Shown in pieces: positions 1 to 11,620 of a DNA stretch of 64,000 bases. Below the pieces are notes generated by a model. The model saw only the letters and a program-made list of their open reading frames with translations, made no database searches and was not told where the DNA came from. The position numbers and the translations under genes are program-made. Source of the stretch: Dasypus novemcinctus (Eukaryota; Chordata; Mammalia; Cingulata; Dasypodidae); contig NC_080675.1 in NCBI RefSeq assembly GCF_030445035.2, positions 66,232,544 through 66,296,543 of the forward strand. Direction: 5' to 3'. Every line of letters begins with the position of its first letter. Positions within the stretch are counted from its first letter, which is position 1.

Positions 1-340
1 GGTGGTTCCTCAAAAAACTAGCTATAGATTTGCCATATGATCCAGCAATCCCACTGCTGGTTATATACCCAGAAGAACTGTAAACAAGTACACAAACTGA
101 TATATGTACACCAATGTTCATAGCAGCATGTTTCACTATTGCCAAAAGTTGGAATCAACCCAAATGCCCATCAATAGATGAATGGATAAACAAAATGTGG
201 TATATACATACAATGGAATACTACTCAGCTGTAAGAAGGACTACAGTACTAACACACAGGATAACATGGATGAATCTTGAGTGAAGGAAGCCAGGCATTG
301 AAGGACAAATACTACACGACCTCTCTGATATGAATTAAGC
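1..340 (+). mobile_element. L1 ORF2 3' end (window begins inside it)
   Basis: Reads like the conserved L1 3' coding end: ATAGCAGCATGTTTCACTATT, CCCATCAATAGATGAATGG, TGTGGTATATACATACAATGG and GGAATACTACTCAGC appear in the expected order. It continues directly into the tail described next. The reading is broken, so this is a dead copy. Confidence 0.85.
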
Positions 341-1345
341 AAATCAAGCTGTCTCAGAGAGCAAGAGAACTGGGAGATAGGTTTAAAGGAAATAGGGAGG
401 GAAAGAAAGGTTTTGAGCCAATGTCCACAGCTGTGAAATGCATGATAAAGTAGAGATAAGTAGTTGTGCAATGAAGGGATAAGACAGGGGTATAGGGATA
501 TATTGGGTTTGGCTCTGCAGGCTTGAGGTGGGCTAGGGTTAGGAGGATAGGTCAGATGGTACATGGAATTGGGGGTAGGGTTTGGGGGGAGTAGGTGAAC
601 ATGGGAGTTTGTCAGATATGTGGTTGAAACTATAAGGTTGAGAAAACTCTTTAGAAAATATATAAGGAGGTTTAGTGGTTTAAGGTATTTGATGTGGGGC
701 ATCTGCCACAGGGTGCATCTGGGGCAGGCTTCTAGGGAGTGTGTGAGTGCTCATTTGTCATAGTGTGTTATATCAGGTGGTGGAGTCCAATACAATGAGT
801 GGGAAAGTGTTGTCCTCCCATCCTGGGGAGACCTGATGTTCTCAAACTGAGGAGAAATTGTCTCTTGAAGCATGGGTGGCTCCCAATGGGAAAGGACAGA
901 CTAGTATGTCAAGCCCTCAGCATTGTTGCAAATATCTATGAATCTTGTCCTTCATGCAGTGAAGCTTGGGTGTCACTGTGGTCTCAAAGGGGAGGGGAAG
1001 ATAGGAATAAAATAGATGGAAGAGGGGGTAACTGGGACAATGGAAGAGTTGCATGTTCTTAAAAGATGGATACAGACCATGTTAAATTTCACCAAAAATT
1101 TATAAAAGTTTAAAGTCTAAAATGTAAACCATAATGTAACCATGGTTAGTAGTTATGTTTCAATATTTGATCATCAGTTGTAGCAAATGTAACATCCACA
1201 TGTAAAAAGATCATTGCAGGGGAAGAGGGAAAAGGGAGAGGAAGTTGGGTATATGGGGGTCCCCTATACTCTATATGTGATTTTTTTACTGTTACCTAAA
1301 ACTTTTTTGAAGCCATAATTTTAAAAAAAAGATGTAAGACACTGA
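341..1345 (+). mobile_element. L1-type 3' tail, module 1
   Basis: Continues from the L1 ORF2 end and closes with ...ATATGTGATTTTTTTACTGTTACCTAAAAC and an A-rich stretch at about 1321-1330. It is homologous to 20323-21115 and to 53780-54240 (shared runs include AATAAAATAGATGGAA, AAACCATAATGTAA and CATCAATTGT-like text). No protein function is apparent. Confidence 0.7.
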
Positions 1346-1729
1346 GGAAGAAATAGAAGAAATTGCCTTGTCACTGTACATACAGGACAATACCTATTAC
1401 AGTGATGAAAGGCAAAACATCAAAAAAATTATTATATTTTTCATTTTTTAATATCCCCATTTATTTTTTACTTGATTTTAGTTTTTCTAAATTATATATA
1501 TTTTATTTCTAATCTTTAAACCTATCATTACTATTTCATTTTCCAATTAATTGAATGTGGCAATATACTAGGCTTCGTTTTTTAAGAAGTTTGGGATCAC
1601 AGAGAGTTTCAACTATGGCAGGGGAGGAACATTGGTTTGCGGTGTCATTCATGGGGAATGCATGAATGGGAGGGAGTTAGCCAGGGCATGCATACAGGGT
1701 ATATAGATATGTTCGGTTATTCATTGGTT
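1346..1729 (+). mobile_element. Linker between tail modules 1 and 2
   Basis: AT-rich joining segment. Its first part (AGAAATTGCCTTGTCACTGTACAT and then ATTATTATATTTTTCATTTTT) recurs at 54245-54345 in the other two-module copy. This shows that the two modules were already joined in the source element. Confidence 0.55.
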
Positions 1730-3190
1730 ATTAACATAGTGGGTAGAATTTCACACAACTGAGGGAGTGCTGATTTCCCATTCTGGGGAGCTCTGTTACA
1801 TTCCCCAATGGAATAACAACAATCCCCCAAGTGTAAGGGCAAAGAACAGTGAAGAAGGATGGTCCACTGATGAACCCTTGACATTGATGACTATGCTTAT
1901 GAGCCTGTGCCCTTGAAATTTCAACTTGGGCTAGAGCTGTAGGGTGCCTAAGATTTACCTCCTGAAAGCCTCCATGTTGCTCAAATGTGGCCACTCTCTA
2001 AGCCAAGCTCAGCATATAAGTGCATTACCTTCCCCCCAGTGTGGGACATGCTTCCCTGGCACCAAGGGATTACTACCAAACTCTGGCTGGTGATGCAACT
2101 AGAAAAAGACCTTGAATAAAAGGGGGAAATGGTAAAGACAAATGAGTTTATATGATTAGAGACTACAAAATGAGTTGGGAGGTCATCACAGGGGTCTCAC
2201 TTATGCATGTCTAAGCAGGATCTCAGAGACAGCCAAAGTAGATACAACAACAGCTAATGGTGCTCCTGAGGGCTATGGAGACACCCAGGTTCTACAGTCA
2301 TGGCCAACAGCTCTGGAGTTCAGTGCTTTGCCAGTGGGCCCTACTTTGGAGTTTGTGCTCCTGAGTGTGATGGAGTTGGACTCAGATATGACTTCTCTAT
2401 ACATGCCTCTTCTGTCACTTTTACTGAACCTATGGTTGTCACTGGGGTTGGTGTCTGCCCAAGAGACCTGAATCTTTGGACTGTCCATATGCCAGCAGGG
2501 CCCTGAGCCTGAGTTGAATTGACACACCTACTCTCCAGTTCGCTGGACTTACCCAGGTCAGCTAATAAGGAGGTGAGGATGGTCAACCACCACACCAAGA
2601 AACTGAGTGTCCTCAACTGCAAGCAGGAAAATCCCATCCATCAGTCATATGGGATCTAAGCCCCCTCTCAGTTTAGAGGTGGAGTGGGCATTGCCATCCC
2701 AGAGCCCTTAGGATGGAGGAATGAAATATGGATTATAGTGGTTTTACTGGTATTCTACTATAGAATTATTGTGACTCTAGCAATGGAAGAAATTATAACA
2801 TTGATGTGGAGACAGTGGCCATGGGAGTTGCTGAAGGTAGGGAGAGGGAAAAGAAGTTGTGATATGGGGGCAATTTCAGGACTTGGCATTGTCCTGAATG
2901 ATATTGCAGGGACAGATGCAGAACATTATTTATCCTGCCATAACCCACTGAATGGACTGGGAGAGACTGTAAACTATAATCCATGAGGTGTAGCAGTGCT
3001 CCAAAATGTATTCATTAAATGCAATGAATGTACCATACTACTGAAAGAAGTTGTTGATGTGGTAAGAGTAGGGGGTATGAGGAATGGGGTATATGGGAAC
3101 CTCTTATATTTTTTTAATGTAACTCTGTATGTGATCTATCTATCTTTTTTTAAAAAAGAAAGAGAAAAATTTTTTAAAAGTAAAAAAAAA
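1730..3190 (+). mobile_element. L1-type 3' tail, module 2
   Basis: Homologous, on +, to 54480-55830 and to the reverse complements of 19060-20013 and 50412-51671. Landmarks are CCCCCCAGTGTGGGACATG (2034-2052), ATGGAGTTGGACTCAGATATGA, and ATATTGCAGGGACAGATGC near 2901. It ends in ...TATATGGGAACCTCTTATATTTTTTTAATG and A-rich sequence to about 3190. Open frames of up to about 100 codons in either direction are not shared between copies and are not taken as genes. Confidence 0.7.
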
Positions 3191-3244
3191 GCTGTAATGA
3201 TAAATCTAAGAGTATGTCTACCAAGGAATCCTTTTTGTTTTTTT

Positions 3245-6200
3245 GTTTTTGTTTTTTAGAGAAGCTATGGGTATACAGAACAATCATGCATAAAATACAG
3301 AATTCCTTATACCACCCTGTTATTAACAACTTGCATTTGTTGGAACATTTGTTATAATTGGTGATAGCACATTTTTACTATTATTCTATTAACTATAGTC
3401 CATAGTTTGACTTTGGGTTCACTGTTAGTGTAGTAAATTCCATGGATTAAAAAAAAATCTTATTCTGTTACCACATAAACATCTAATATTTACCCTTTTA
3501 ATCACATTCAAATATTTATTTCAGTGTTGTTAATTATGTTCACAATGTTGTGCTCCAATCACCATCATCCACTATCAAAACATTTTCATCATTCTAAATA
3601 GGTACCCTATATATTTTATGCCTTAAATTCCCATTCCTTATCCCCACCCTGTCTCCTGGTAACCTATATTTGAAATTCTGATTCTGTGAGGAGTTTGCTT
3701 ATTTTAATTGTTTCAAATCAGTGAGCTCATACAATGTTATTTTTTTTGTGCTGGTTTATTTCACTCAGCATGATGTCTTCCAGTTTCATCTATTATGTCA
3801 CATGTGAGAGAACTTCATTCCTTTTTACAGCTGAATAATATTCCATTGTATGTGTATATCACATTTTATTTATCCTTTTATTGGTTAATAGACACTTGGG
3901 TTGCTGCCATCTTTTGGTAATTGTAAATAACGTTGCTATGAATATCGATGTGCAAATATCTGCTTGAATCCTTGCTTTCTGTTCTTTTTATCACATACCT
4001 AGTAATTGAATTTCTGGGCCATATGGTAGTTTTATACTTAGTTTTCTTAGGATCCACCAAACTGTCTTCCATAGCAGTTGCACCACTTTAAATTGCTATC
4101 AATAATATATGAGTGTTCTAACTTCTCTGCATCCTTTCCAACATCCCTTTTTCCATTTATTAATAGCAGCCAGTCTGCTGGGTATGAAATTGCACCTCAT
4201 GGTGGTTTTGATTTGAATTTCAATGATGGCTAGTGGTGTTGAGCATCTTTTCATGTGCTTTCTGGCCATTTGTATATCTTCTTTGCACAGATGTGTATTC
4301 AAATCTTTTGCCCAATTTTCATTGGATTATCTTTTTGTTGTTAAGGTTGTTAAGTTAAAGGGTTTCCATATATATTCTGGATATTAAACCTTTATCTGAA
4401 ATGGGGTTTCCAAATATTTTCATCCATTGTTTAGGCTGTCATTTCACTTTTGTGATAAAGTTCATTGAGGCACAAAAGTTTTTAATTTTGATGAGATCCT
4501 ATTTATCTATTGTTTTCTTTTTGGCTTTTGCACTGTGTATACATTCTAAGCAACCATTGCCTTACACGAGGTCCTGAATATTTTTCCTTCCATTTTCTTT
4601 TAGGAATTTGAGAGTTCTGATTCTAATATTTAGATCTTTGATCCATTTTCATTTGATTTTGGTATAAAGTTTGAGGTAGGGATCTTCCTGCTTCTTTTTT
4701 TTTCAAATAGAGATCCAGTTTTCCCAGCATCATTTATCTAAGAGACTAATTTTTCCAAATTGAGTGGTCTTTGAACTCTTGTCAAAAACCAGTTGGTCGT
4801 AAATGTGAAGGTTGATCTCTGAGCTCTTAATTCAATTTTATTGGTGAAGTGGTTTGTCCTTTGACCATGTTTTTTTGATTACTGTGGCTTTGTAATAAAC
4901 TATGATTGGGAAGGGTGCATCTCCAAATTCATTCTTTTTTCAAAATAGCTGTAGCTATTCAGAGCCCCTTACCCTTCCATATAAATTTGATGAATGGATT
5001 TTTCTTTTCTGCAAGAACCTTGTTGGAATTTTGATTGAAATTGAATTAACTCTATTACTTGTATTGGGTATGACTGACATCTTAACAATATTTAATTTTC
5101 CAATTCATGAACATGGAATGGCGTTCCATTTATTTAGGTCCTCTTTGATTTCTTTTATCAATGCTGTGTAATTTTATGTGTACAAGCCCTTTAAATCTTT
5201 AGTTAGGTTTTTCCTAGATATTTTACCTTTTCCTTGCTATTGTTAATGGAAATTTTTCTTTATTTCTTCTAATTGTTCATTGCTTTTGTATAAAAACATT
5301 GTTGATTTTTGGATGTACACTGTACTTTGCTTGATTTATTTATTAGTTCTAGGAGGTTTGTTGTGGATTTTTCAGAATTTCTGTATATAGGATCATATAA
5401 TCTGCAAAAAGGAAAATTTTTACTTCTGCCTTTCCAAATTACATGCCCTTTATTTCTTTTTCTTGTCTAATTGCTCCGGCAAAAACTCCCAGTACATGTT
5501 GAATAATATGGGTGACAGTGTGCATCCTTGTCTTGTTCCTTATCTTAGAGGGAAAGTTTCAGTCCTTCAACATTGAGTATGATGTTAGCAGTGCGTTTTT
5601 CATATATGCCTTTTATCATATTGAGGATGTTTCCTTCAATTCCTAATGTTCTCAGTGTTTATATCAAGAAGCAGTGCTGGATTTTGTCAAGTGAGTTACT
5701 GCATCAATTGAGATGATCATGTGATTTTTCGTCCCCTTCATTGTATTAGTGTGGTGCATTACCTTAATTGATTTTCTTATGTTGAACCAACCTTGCAAAC
5801 AAGGGATAAATCCCACTTGATCATGGTGTATAATTCTTTTAATATGCTGTTAGATTCAGTTTGCTAATATTTTGTTGAGGAATTTTTCATCTATGTTCAT
5901 AAGAGATATTGGTCTGTAGTTTTCTTTTCTTGTGCTATCTTATTCTGTTTGTGGTATAAGAGTGGTGTTGGCCTTATTGATTGACTTAGGGAGTATTCCC
6001 TCCTCTTCAGTTCTTTGGAAGAGTTTGAGCAGAATTTGAGTTAAGTCTTCTCAAAATAGTTGGTAGATTTCCCCTGTGAAATCATCTAGTCATAGGATTT
6101 TCTTTGTTGGGACAGTTTCAATAACTGATAAAATCTCTTTATTTGCAATTGACTTGTTGAGATCTTCTATTTGTTCTTGAGTCCATGTAGGTAGTTTGTA

Positions 6201-7490
6201 TATATCTAAGGACTTCTGCATTTTATCTATGTTATCTTATTTGTTAGTGTGCAGTTCTTCATAGTATCCTCTTATAGTCTTTTTTATTTCAGTGGATTCA
6301 ACAGTATTGTCCCCCATTCATTTCCAAGTTCATTATTTGTATACTATCTATTTTTTCCTTTGTCTTTCCACATAAATGTTTGTCAATTTTATGATCTTTA
6401 CAAAGAGCCAACTTTTGGTTTTGTTGATTTTCTCTAATATTTTTTCCATTCCATTTATCTCTGCTCTAATCTTTGTTATTTCCTTCCTTTTGCTTGCTTT
6501 TGTTTAGAAGATCTTTTTCTCATTCATCTACTTCTGATGTTAAGTCTCTGATTTGAAATTTTTCTTTTTTTAATATAGCATTTAGAGCTATATATTTCCT
6601 TTTCAGCACTGTCTTAATTGCATCCCACAATTTTCGGTATGTATTTTCATTTTTAATTGCCTCAGGATGTTTCCTGATTTTGCTTCTGATTTCTTCTTTA
6701 ATGCACTTGTTAAGTTTCCACATATTTATGAATTTTCCATTTCTCCCTCTGTTTTTAATTTCCAGCTCCATTCCTTTGTGGTTATATTTTTTAATTTATT
6801 GAGGCTTATTTCATGACTTAATGTATGGTCTATCCTCATGAATGATCTATTTGCACATGAGAAAAATGTATATTCTGTTTTCATTGGCAAATTGTCCTAA
6901 CTATGTCTGATAGGTTTAGTTGGTTTAGAGTTTCATTCATTTCTTGTATTTCCTTATTGATCCTTCAAATCAATGGCTTATCCATTATTGAAAGTGGTAT
7001 ATTAAAATTTCCTACAATTATGTAGAACTGATAGTTTTTCCAAATTTGTTAGTATTTGTTCCATATATTTTGTTTCTTTGCTGTTAGATTTATATATATT
7101 TAAATTTTTTGTATCTTGTTGTTGAATTATCTCCTTTATTAGTATACAATGATTATCTTTGTTCTTCATAATAGTTTTGTATTTAAAATCTGTTTATCCA
7201 ATATTAGTATAGCTACATTACTTTTCTTTTGGTTATTACTTTCATGTTATATATTTAACCATCCTTTCACTTTCTACATACTTACATGTTTGAATTTAAA
7301 ATGAGTCTCTTGCCAACAATGTATATTTTGTTCCTGCATTTTAAAATCCATTCTGCCAATCTCTGCCTTTTGACTGGAGAGTTTAATCCATTTACATTTG
7401 AAGTCACTAATAATAGTGGACCCTTTTCTGACATTTTATTATTTAGCCTTTGTAAGTCTTATAATTTTCTTCCTCACTACAATTAATGCT
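3245..7490 (-). mobile_element. Old L1: 3' UTR and most of ORF2, minus strand
   Basis: Reverse-strand L1. The 3' UTR is at about 3260-3735, similar to 59770-60480. ORF2 follows from about 3740, with the expected order: the CATTCCATTGTATGTG block (3840), TTTGATCCATTTTCATTTGA (4640), ATGTTGAATAATATGGGTGACAG (5500), AAATCCCACTTGATCATGG (5810), CCTGTGAAATCATC (6074), and the endonuclease end to about 7420. It corresponds to the ORF2 endonuclease-reverse transcriptase protein but is full of stops and frameshifts. Confidence 0.85.
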
Positions 7491-7519
7491 AACTTTTATT
7501 TTTTATTTTTTATGGTTTT

Positions 7520-7665
7520 TTTTTTTTTGCTTTAGTCTGGTTTATTTCACTCAAGATTATATCTTCAATATCAATCCATGTTGTAGCACTTCATTCCTTT
7601 TATGACTGAATAATTTTCCATTGTGTGTATACACCACTTTTTGTTTACCCATTCATCTTTTTTAA
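7520..7665 (-). mobile_element. L1 ORF2 3'-end fragment
   Basis: Short second copy of the L1 3' coding end on the minus strand (GGTTTATTTCACTCAAGATTAT, CTGAATAATTTTCCATTGTG, ATACACCACTTTTTGTTTACC), duplicating the text at 3745-3880. It is a separate insertion or rearranged piece. Confidence 0.65.
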
Positions 7666-7990
7666 CTTCTTTTGGTATTTATTTAATTTTAAAAAATTTA
7701 ATTGTCTTTTTTAAAAGATACATAGATCACAAAAAATATTACACTAAAAAAATAAGAGGTTCCCGTATACCCCACACCCCACCCCACACCTCCCACGTCA
7801 ACAACCCCTTTCATCATTGTGGCATATTCATCACATTTGGTGAATACATTTTGGAGCAGTGCTGCACTGCATGGATTTTAGTTTACATTGTAGTTTACAC
7901 TCTCCCCCAGTACATTCAGTGGATTATGGCAGAATATATAATGTCCAGCATCGGTCCCTGAAATATCATTTAGGACAGCTCTGAGTATGT
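7666..7990 (-). mobile_element. L1-type tail (module 2 end), minus strand
   Basis: Matches the 3' part of module 2 in reverse: CCTCCCACGTCAACAACCCC, GGTGAATACATTTTGGAGCA, GTTTACACTCTCCCCC and ATGTCCAGCATCGGTCCCTG. The T-rich side at 7670-7720 is the former poly(A) end. Confidence 0.75.
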
Positions 7991-9345
7991 ATCTGATATT
8001 TTGTGTTGTACGGTATTGAGTGCCTTCTCATTTCTGTCTATATATATTTTTTTCACCTAATTTCTTTGTGGTTACCATGGGGTTATATAACATCCTAAAT
8101 AAAAAGCAATCATATTTGGTTTGATACAAACTTCACTTCAATAGCATGCACATACACTTTTCAAAACCCTCTGTCCCCCCACCATTTTTTGTAATTGTTA
8201 CCACTCATATCTCTGTACATTGTAAGTCCAAAAACCTAGATTTATCATTACTTTTTATGTATTTGCATTTTAGTGGAGAAGTGGAGTAAGTGGAGTTACA
8301 TACCAAGCAATACACTACAAAAGTTCTGGTATTTATAATTTCCTAAGTGGTTATGTTTACTGCAGGTCTTTATTTTTATTTATTATTATTTTTTATATAT
8401 ATTTTAGGAGGTACCAGGGATTGAGCCTGGGACCTCATACATATGAAGCACATGCTCAAGCACTGAGCTAAATCTGCTCCATGTCTTTATTTTTTTATAC
8501 CACTTTGACCTGCTGCTGGTGTCTTTCCCTTTCAGTCTGAATAACTTCTTTTAGCCTTGTTTGTTGGACAGATGTAGTGGTGATGAACCCCCTTAGGTTT
8601 TGTTTACTTCAGAGTTTCTTAATCTCTCCCTCATTTCTGAAAGTCTCACTGAATGTTTATTCTTGTCTGGCTGTTGTTTTCTTTCAGCAGTTTAAGTATT
8701 TCAACCCACTGCCTTCTTTCTTCCCTGTTTTCTGATGAGAAATCAACACTCAATCTAATTGGGACTCCCTTGTACATAGCACATTGCTTTTCTTTCACAG
8801 CTTTCAGAACTCCTTCCTTGTCCTTTGCATTCAATAGTATGATCAGTATGAATGGTATGTGTTTTTTGTCATGTTTTTCCTGCCTGAAGTTCTCCCAGCT
8901 TCTTGGATGTACATATTCATATCTTGTGCTAGATTTGAGAAGTTCTCTGTCATTATTCATTTGACTTATCCCTTTGCTCCTTTCTTTCTTGGAATCTCAT
9001 AGCACATATATCGGTACACTTGATGGTTTCCTGTAGCTGCCTTAGGCTAGTTTCCCTTTTAATAATCCTTTTTGTCTTTCTGCTCCTCAGCCTGACTCAT
9101 TTTAAGTGTCTTGTCTTCAAGTTCATGGATTCTCTCTTCTGTCAGCTCCAATATGCTCTTGAAACTCTCCTGGGAATTTTTCATGTCTTCAACTCCAGTA
9201 GTTCTGTTTGCTTCTTTTAACAATTCCTATCTCTTTACTAAGATTCTCATACTGTTTTCTGATATCCTTTAGTTATTTTTCTGTATTTTCTTTAAAATAT
9301 GTGTTCTGTCTAAAACATATAAATATATGTTTAAAATTGGAGAGA
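7991..9345 (-). mobile_element. Old L1 5' region / ORF1 (L1M or HAL1 type), minus strand
   Basis: Reverse-strand text typical of old L1 5' regions: GTGGTTACCATGGGG, ATTTGCATTTTAGTGGAG, GGACAGATGTAGTGGTGATGAA, TCTCTCCCTCATTTCTGAAAG, and CTCCTTCCTTGTCCTTTGCATT. It probably belongs to the same insertion event as 3245-7490. It is split by the SINE at 8378-8482. Frames of about 100 codons on both strands near 8650-8960 are decayed ORF1 or its shadow. Confidence 0.65.
8378..8482 (-). mobile_element. DAS-I-like tRNA-derived SINE
   Basis: On the minus strand it begins GGAGCAGATTTAGCTCAGTG (A-box-like) and contains GGCTCAATCCCTGGTACCTCC (B box and tail). The 12-bp repeat GTCTTTATTTTT flanks it at 8366-8377 and 8483-8494, marking the target-site duplication. 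It is inserted in the old L1. Confidence 0.85.
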
Positions 9346-9349
9346 AAAC

Positions 9350-9530
9350 ATGATAGCTTATTGGCGTGTAGGCTTTAGAATCAAATTGACTTATATTCTG
9401 CTATTTTTGGAGTTAATTATCTATCTTTTCTTAACCTCTGTATATTCATCTATAATAAGAGGTGTAATATAGGTTAGGATTAATGATATAATTTTGATAC
9501 ATGACTAGCAGTCAATAAGTAAATAAATAA
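9350..9530 (+). mobile_element. MIR SINE
   Basis: Degraded MIR on +: GGCTTTAGAATCAAATTGAC, then TTCTTAACCTCTGTATATTC and CATCTATAATAAGAGG, in the order of the MIR core (locus descriptor, SNTTAACCTCTCTG, CATCTGTAAAATGGGG). Confidence 0.6.
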
Positions 9531-9541
9531 TAAGTACTCTT

Positions 9542-9986
9542 TGTATTAGTCAGCCAAAGGGATGCTGATGCAAAATACCAGAAATTGGTTGGTGTTTATA
9601 ACGGATATTTATTTGGGATAAGAGCTTACAGATACCAGGCCATAAAGCATAAGTTACTTCCCTTACCAAAGTCTATTTGGAACAAGATGGCTGCTGACAT
9701 CTGTGAGGGTTCAGGCTGCCTGGGTTCCTACGTTCCTGGGGCTTGCTTTTCCCTGGATTCAAGGTTCCTTCCTTCTTGGTGCTGGCTTCTCTTTCCTCTG
9801 AGTGCTGACCTCCTGGGTCTTCAGCATCAAACTCGAACATCAGAAATCCCCAACTCTGTTCTTTGCCATGCCTTTTATCTGTGAGTCCCCACCCACCATA
9901 ACTCAATCATGCCCAGGTACAGATCAGATTACAAGCATAATCCAATATTTCTGTTTGGAATTCATCAATTATATCAAATTGCTATA
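9542..9986 (+). mobile_element. MaLR-like LTR, copy 1
   Basis: Begins TGTATTAGTCAGCCAAAGGG and includes GCTGATGCAAAATACCAG and TATTTATTTGGG. This resembles the start of MLT1/MST-type MaLR LTRs (TGTATTAGTC...AAAATACCA...). It ends ...AAATTGCTATA. Homologous to 29061-29556, 37827-38446 and, inverted, 54571-54823. No internal retroviral region accompanies it, so it is a solo LTR. No clear target-site duplication. Confidence 0.75.
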
Positions 9987-10217
9987 CTTCCTTCACATTT
10001 ATTACAGAAATATTAGAGCTGAATTTGTGGCATATATCCATGGTGTCTGGTTTGTTTAGTTACTTCATTATCTTAATCTCCTACTCTTATTTAGATATCC
10101 CTTATATATTTTAATTATGATTAATGAATATTTTGTTTGTTTGCCATCCATTTCAGACCAAGGCAAGTCGAGTATATATTAATAAGGATAAAAGAAAGTC
10201 ATAACTCCTATATCCTC

Positions 10218-10321
10218 TTTTTTTTTTTTTTTTTTTTTTTGAGGCACCAGGGCCCAGGATTGAACCTGGAACCTCTTGTTTGGGAAGCTGGCACTTAACC
10301 ACTGAGCCACATTGGCTCCCC
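10218..10321 (-). mobile_element. DAS-I-like SINE with poly(A) tail
   Basis: Reverse strand: GGGAGCCAATGTGGCTCAGTGG, then GGTTCAATCCTGGGCCCTGG, then an A-tract of about 23 bases (T-tract at 10218-10240). Clear A-box and B-box of a tRNA-derived SINE. It is not a functional tRNA, because the stems do not close. Confidence 0.85.
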
Positions 10322-10354
10322 TAAGTAGATTTTTTTCATCTGTTTGCTTGTTTT

Positions 10355-10429
10355 TTTGTGTGTTTTTTTGGAACCTTCCCACCTGTGGAAGCAAGTGCTC
10401 AACTTCCTGAGCCTTAACCACTCCCCCTC
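10355..10429 (-). mobile_element. Second, degraded tRNA-derived SINE
   Basis: Reverse strand AGGGGGAGTGGTTAAGGCTC and TTGAGCACTTGCTTCCACAG resemble the 5' part of the same SINE family. It lies 34 bases from the better copy at 10218-10321 in the same orientation. The B box is poorly kept. Confidence 0.5.
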
Positions 10430-10435
10430 ATTTAC

Positions 10436-10556
10436 ATTTTTTTCCTTTATAATATAATATACTTTATTTTTAAAGAGGTTTTAGATCGCAGGAAAGTTAC
10501 ATCAAAAGTATGAGGGATTCCCATGTATCTCTCTCCCTCTCCCACATCATCCCCTA
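10436..10556 (-). mobile_element. L1-type tail fragment (3' extremity)
   Basis: Matches the 3' end of module 2 in reverse: TTAGATCGCAGGAAAGTTACAT, AGGGATTCCCATGTATC and CTCCCACATCATCCCC compare with 20125-20210. Only about 120 bp are present. Confidence 0.6.
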
Positions 10557-11620
10557 TTTTTTAAAAATGTAGCAGTACAATTTATTACAATGTATCTGTA
10601 AAAACCACTCATTTTAAAAAATGGCTTGCTTGTGGTAAGGATTAACCTATCTACAGTAATAACCTAAACAAATAAAACTATCATTGTGACATTTATCAAT
10701 AGTTTACACATCTAACAGATACCGAAGGAGGAAACTATCATTGTTATAACTTCTTTAAAGCCAAAATCTTAAGCACAAATCAGAATTAAGAGAAACTCCA
10801 GAATGTTCACATTTGCATGCATTTTGGCTGAACTTTCACATATTCCACATATAACAAAACCACAACTTTGAATCAAAATGAATATTAAAAACATTTAAGC
10901 CTTGTGGCAAATTTACTCTACAGAGACAAGGAAAAAAGAGTAACGGCAGTATATTTCTAGGAGAGAAAGCAGTCACTTATTTCCTTTATCATAAAACAGA
11001 AGTCAATAAGTCAACATTTTAATAACACTAAGAATTTGCTATTCAAGAATTTGCTTTTCAAATTGTATCTTTAAAATGTATCCGTCCATATATTTAGTTT
11101 AAATTAAATTTATACAGCACGACATTTTCCTCAGAATTCTAACCTTACATATAAACCATAACTTATCAAAGCATAGTCCAAACACTATACAGTAATGCTA
11201 CTATTTAGAGTCATATGCTTCATATGAAAAATTTATCTTACAAACAGTAGCTTTGCCCTGTTTCTCCAGAGTAAATGTCCCTATGTCTAAAACTTTAAAC
11301 AACAATCAAAAAAGAAAAATTCAAATAATTCATGCTACACATTTTCCTTCATTGGGCTTTGATTAAAACAGAGCCATCTGATATTGGAGCACCATCTTCC
11401 TTCTTAGTTACAGTCTCTACAGTCCAGAGGCAGATATAATAACAAAGAATATATATATTCGTTTAAGCAATCTTCTGTTTCTCAGCAATAGCTATACAAA
11501 CAGCAACAGTTTTATCACTTTCAAAGTCATACTCAGGAATTGACTTTGGTGAGAAATCTTTTACTTCTGTTGCTGACTCTTTTTAATCCCCTGTGCCACT
11601 TGATGCATTTGAGGAATTAA
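10557..11620 (-). pseudogene. Possible retroposed 3' end of a cellular mRNA (degraded), minus strand
   Basis: Read on the minus strand, the segment ends in TGTAATAAATTGTAC (AATAAA at 10581-10586) followed by a short A-rich stretch, like the 3' end of an mRNA. About 880 bases upstream of that signal, at about 11465-11610, an open reading runs into a TAA. It is interrupted once by a TAA near 11583. The last residues read EYDFESDKTVAVCIAIAEKQ and then KIA. The long stretch between looks like a 3' UTR. I do not know the parent gene. No clear target-site duplication was found, so a chance arrangement in unique DNA is a real alternative. Confidence 0.35.

Noticed and set aside
241..702. 153-codon minus-strand frame
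   Set aside because: Antisense to the L1 ORF2 end and tail; low-complexity serine/proline/leucine peptide.
8646..8964. Opposing frames of about 100 codons
   Set aside because: Decayed L1 5'/ORF1 sequence and its shadow, not a separate gene.
10218..10321. tRNA-like sequence with A and B boxes
   Set aside because: SINE with poly(A) tail; no closed cloverleaf. The same applies to 8378-8482, 39479-39572 and 62046-62140.
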